Below are positions 7,272 to 9,201 of a DNA stretch of 9,201 nt, piece by piece (position 1 is the first letter of the stretch; every line of letters starts with the position of its first letter). This stretch comes from Acidocella sp. 35-58-6. Its GTDB lineage: Bacteria > Pseudomonadota > Alphaproteobacteria > Acetobacterales > Acetobacteraceae. The stretch is from positions 1 through 9,201 of the forward strand of contig NCFD01000055.1 in the NCBI GenBank assembly GCA_002281005.1, given 5' to 3'. The notes beneath the pieces are model-generated. The model had not been told where the DNA came from and did no database searches. It was given only the letters and a program-made list of their open reading frames with translations. The translations under genes were made by a program, and so were the position numbers.

Positions 7272-8105
7272 TTGGCCACCACCGTGCATCTGGCCCTGGC
7301 CATGGAGCGCCCTCTGTTACTGGAGGGGGAACCCGGCACCGGCAAAACCGAGATAGCAAAAGTGCTGGCCGCCGGACTGAACCGCCGGCTGGTGCGGCTG
7401 CAATGCTATGATGGGCTCGACCTTGCAGCGGCCGCTTATGAATGGGACCATGCCCGCCAGCTTATGGCCATCAGGCTTGCTGAGGGCGACCAGACGCAGG
7501 ACGCCAACTCCCTGCAGCGCAATATCTACAGTCGTAATTTTTTGCTGGCCCGCCCGTTGCTGTCAGCCATCGACCCAGACCTGCCACCGGCGGTGCTGCT
7601 GATCGACGAGCTTGACCGCGCCGATGAGCCGTTCGAGGCGTTTTTGCTCGAATTACTGGCGGATTTTCAAATCTCGGTGCCGGAATACGGCACCATCAAA
7701 GCCAAAACCAAGCCGGTGGTGGTACTGACCTCTAATCGCACCCGCGAAGTGCATGACGCCATCCGCCGCCGCTGCCTGTATCAGTGGGTGGATTACCCCA
7801 CCGCCGCCCGCGAACGCGCTATTTTGCGCAACAAGGCGCCTGGAATCCCCGAGATGCTCGCCGCCGAGATTGTGGCCTTCGTCCAATCGGTGCGTCACGC
7901 CGATATTTTTAAACTGCCCGGTGTTGCTGAAACGCTTGATTGGGCCGCCGCCCTCACCGCCTTGGATCAAGAGGAACTTGCCCCGGGTGCTGTGGAGGAT
8001 ACGCTTGGTGTGCTGCTGAAGTACCAGGACGACATTGCCGCCATGAAGGGTGCTGATCTTGCCAAGTATGTCTCCGAAGCCAAGGCGGCAGCGCGGGCAG
8101 CATGA
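7272..8105 (+). CDS. MoxR/CoxD-like AAA+ ATPase
   Basis: MoxR-family AAA+ ATPases act as chaperones with VWA-domain partners. CoxD, the relative in CO-oxidisers, is needed to mature the molybdenum-copper centre of CO dehydrogenase. Visible motifs are Walker A GEPGTGKT (nt 7326-7349), the family block RLQCYDGLDLAAAAYEWDHA, Walker B VLLIDELD (acidic pair at 7605-7610), sensor-1 region VVLTSNRTREV, and the arginine-rich AIRRRCLYQW. The C-terminal helical lid ends with DTLGVLLKYQDDIA, giving 277 residues from the TTG at 7272. An ATG at 7302 is also in frame. Neither has a ribosome binding site, and conserved sequence continues upstream, so the real start is probably the ATG at 7202 with a frameshift (separate entry). 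The stop overlaps the next start (ATGA at 8102-8105), showing translational coupling to the VWA partner. The ATPase core looks intact. Confidence 0.9.
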   Translation: MATTVHLALAMERPLLLEGEPGTGKTEIAKVLAAGLNRRLVRLQCYDGLDLAAAAYEWDHARQLMAIRLAEGDQTQDANSLQRNIYSRNFLLARPLLSAIDPDLPPAVLLIDELDRADEPFEAFLLELLADFQISVPEYGTIKAKTKPVVVLTSNRTREVHDAIRRRCLYQWVDYPTAARERAILRNKAPGIPEMLAAEIVAFVQSVRHADIFKLPGVAETLDWAAALTALDQEELAPGAVEDTLGVLLKYQDDIAAMKGADLAKYVSEAKAAARAA

Positions 8106-9201
8106 CCCAGACGAGCGGCTTGCTGGCGAGCAACGTCATGCATTTCGCAAGATTGCTGCGCCGGACCGGCCTGCCGGTGGGCCCCGCCGAGACCATCGCC
8201 GCCACCCGGGCACTGACCCATATCGAGATCGGCCAGCGCCACGCGGTGCAGGCGGCATTGCGGGCGGTGATGGTGCACCGGCACGAGCACCAGGAGATGT
8301 TCGACACTGCCTTCTCACTATTTTGGCGCAACCCGGACGCCACCAAATTTGCTGCCGCCCTGGCCGCGATGGATGGGATGCGGGCACCTGAGGAGGAGCG
8401 CGCCCCACCCGGTGCCCGCCGTCTGGCTGAGGCAATGGCCGCCACCAAGGACAAACCGCCGCGCGAGGGCGAACCACCGCAAACCATCGACGCCACTCTC
8501 ACCTTCAGCGAAACCGAAAAGCTGAACGCGATGGATTTCGAGGCAATGAGTGCGCGGGACATCACCCGCGCCAAAACCGAAATCGCCAAGCTGCGCCTGC
8601 CGCTGGATCAGCACCGTACCCGGCGCTGGAAGCTTAGCGCGGCGGGCAGGCGGATTGACCTCAAAGCCACTATGCGGGGTTCGATGCGCACCGGCGGTGA
8701 GATTATGTCGCTGGCCCGCACCGCGCCCAAAATCAAACCGCCGCCGCTGGTGGTGTTATGCGATATTTCCGGCTCGATGGCCCGCTACGCGCAAATTCTG
8801 CTGCATTTTTTGCATTCGGTGGCCAATGACCGCGAACAGGTGAGCGTGTTTTTATTCGGCACCCGGCTATCAAACATCTCCCGCCAGCTACGCCACCGTG
8901 ACCCTGAAGTGGCGTTCCAGATGATCGCCTCCCTGGTGCCCGACTGGTCCGGTGGGACGCGCATCGGCGAGGCGCTGGCCAGCTTCAACCGCCACTGGGC
9001 CCGCCGCGTGCTGGGCCAGGGAGCCGTCGTGCTGCTGGTGACTGACGGGCTGGACCGTGATGGCGCCCAAGGTCTGGCGGCTAACATGGAGCGCCTGCAC
9101 CGCTCCTGCCGGCGTTTGATATGGCTGAACCCGCTGCTGCGCTGGGACGGGTTTTCACCGAAAACCCAGGGGGCCAAAGCGATGCTGCCACATGTCGATG
9201 A
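8102..9201 (+). CDS. CoxE-like VWA domain protein (3' end cut by window edge)
   Basis: CoxE-type VWA proteins pair with MoxR/CoxD ATPases and are thought to present the target metalloenzyme or metal site to the ATPase. The frame is open from the ATG at 8102 to the window end, giving 366 complete codons without a stop. The N-terminal half is helical, with a Pro/Glu-rich charged region at about 97-128. A basic stretch (HRTRRWKLSAAGRRIDL) precedes the VWA domain. The MIDAS metal site is complete: DISGS with D221, S223 and S225; T286 in SGGTRIGEAL; and D315 in LLVTDG. The sequence LIWLNPLLRWDGF near the end matches the C-terminal part of the family, so probably only a few tens of residues are missing. 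The start overlaps the ATPase stop (ATGA). Confidence 0.92.
   Translation, partial: MTQTSGLLASNVMHFARLLRRTGLPVGPAETIAATRALTHIEIGQRHAVQAALRAVMVHRHEHQEMFDTAFSLFWRNPDATKFAAALAAMDGMRAPEEERAPPGARRLAEAMAATKDKPPREGEPPQTIDATLTFSETEKLNAMDFEAMSARDITRAKTEIAKLRLPLDQHRTRRWKLSAAGRRIDLKATMRGSMRTGGEIMSLARTAPKIKPPPLVVLCDISGSMARYAQILLHFLHSVANDREQVSVFLFGTRLSNISRQLRHRDPEVAFQMIASLVPDWSGGTRIGEALASFNRHWARRVLGQGAVVLLVTDGLDRDGAQGLAANMERLHRSCRRLIWLNPLLRWDGFSPKTQGAKAMLPHVD

Overview
The window looks like chromosomal DNA of an alphaproteobacterium. The ClpP, trigger factor, ATP12-type chaperone and cox-like accessory genes all read like Acetobacteraceae/Rhodospirillales proteins, with a GC-rich base composition. The family is inferred from remembered protein style, not from a search, and I would not name a genus. 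Coding density is high: no stretch over 300 bases lacks a gene, and I see no insertion sequence, CRISPR array, prophage or plasmid feature.

Left part (1-2041, minus strand): a protein-quality-control block read right to left. It has a candidate promoter, tRNA-Leu(UAG), trigger factor (tig), then clpP, which runs off the left edge exactly at its catalytic histidine codon. Trigger factor folds nascent chains at the ribosome, and ClpP is the proteolytic core of ClpXP/ClpAP.

Middle (2122-5289, plus strand): a large AsmA-family envelope protein with an internal duplication, followed nine bases later by an ATP12-family chaperone for F1-ATPase assembly. A putative ion/citrate-type antiporter lies on the opposite strand (5259-6515), and its 3' end overlaps the chaperone gene by 31 bp.

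Right part (6516-9201, plus strand): a tightly packed three-gene set: a CoxG-like SRPBCC protein with a C-terminal membrane anchor, a MoxR/CoxD-like AAA+ ATPase, and a CoxE-like VWA protein cut by the right edge. By family, this set matures or anchors molybdenum hydroxylases such as aerobic CO dehydrogenase, but no hydroxylase subunit gene is visible here. The most notable anomaly is at the start of the ATPase gene. The conserved N-terminus is encoded upstream of every usable in-frame start codon, and the natural ATG (overlapping the coxG stop) is one base out of frame across a run of five Cs.

I did not find a convincing wholly new system. The best leads are the ATPase frameshift, the G8 tract in the CoxG-like gene, the cox-like module without a visible enzyme, and the internal repeat in the AsmA protein.
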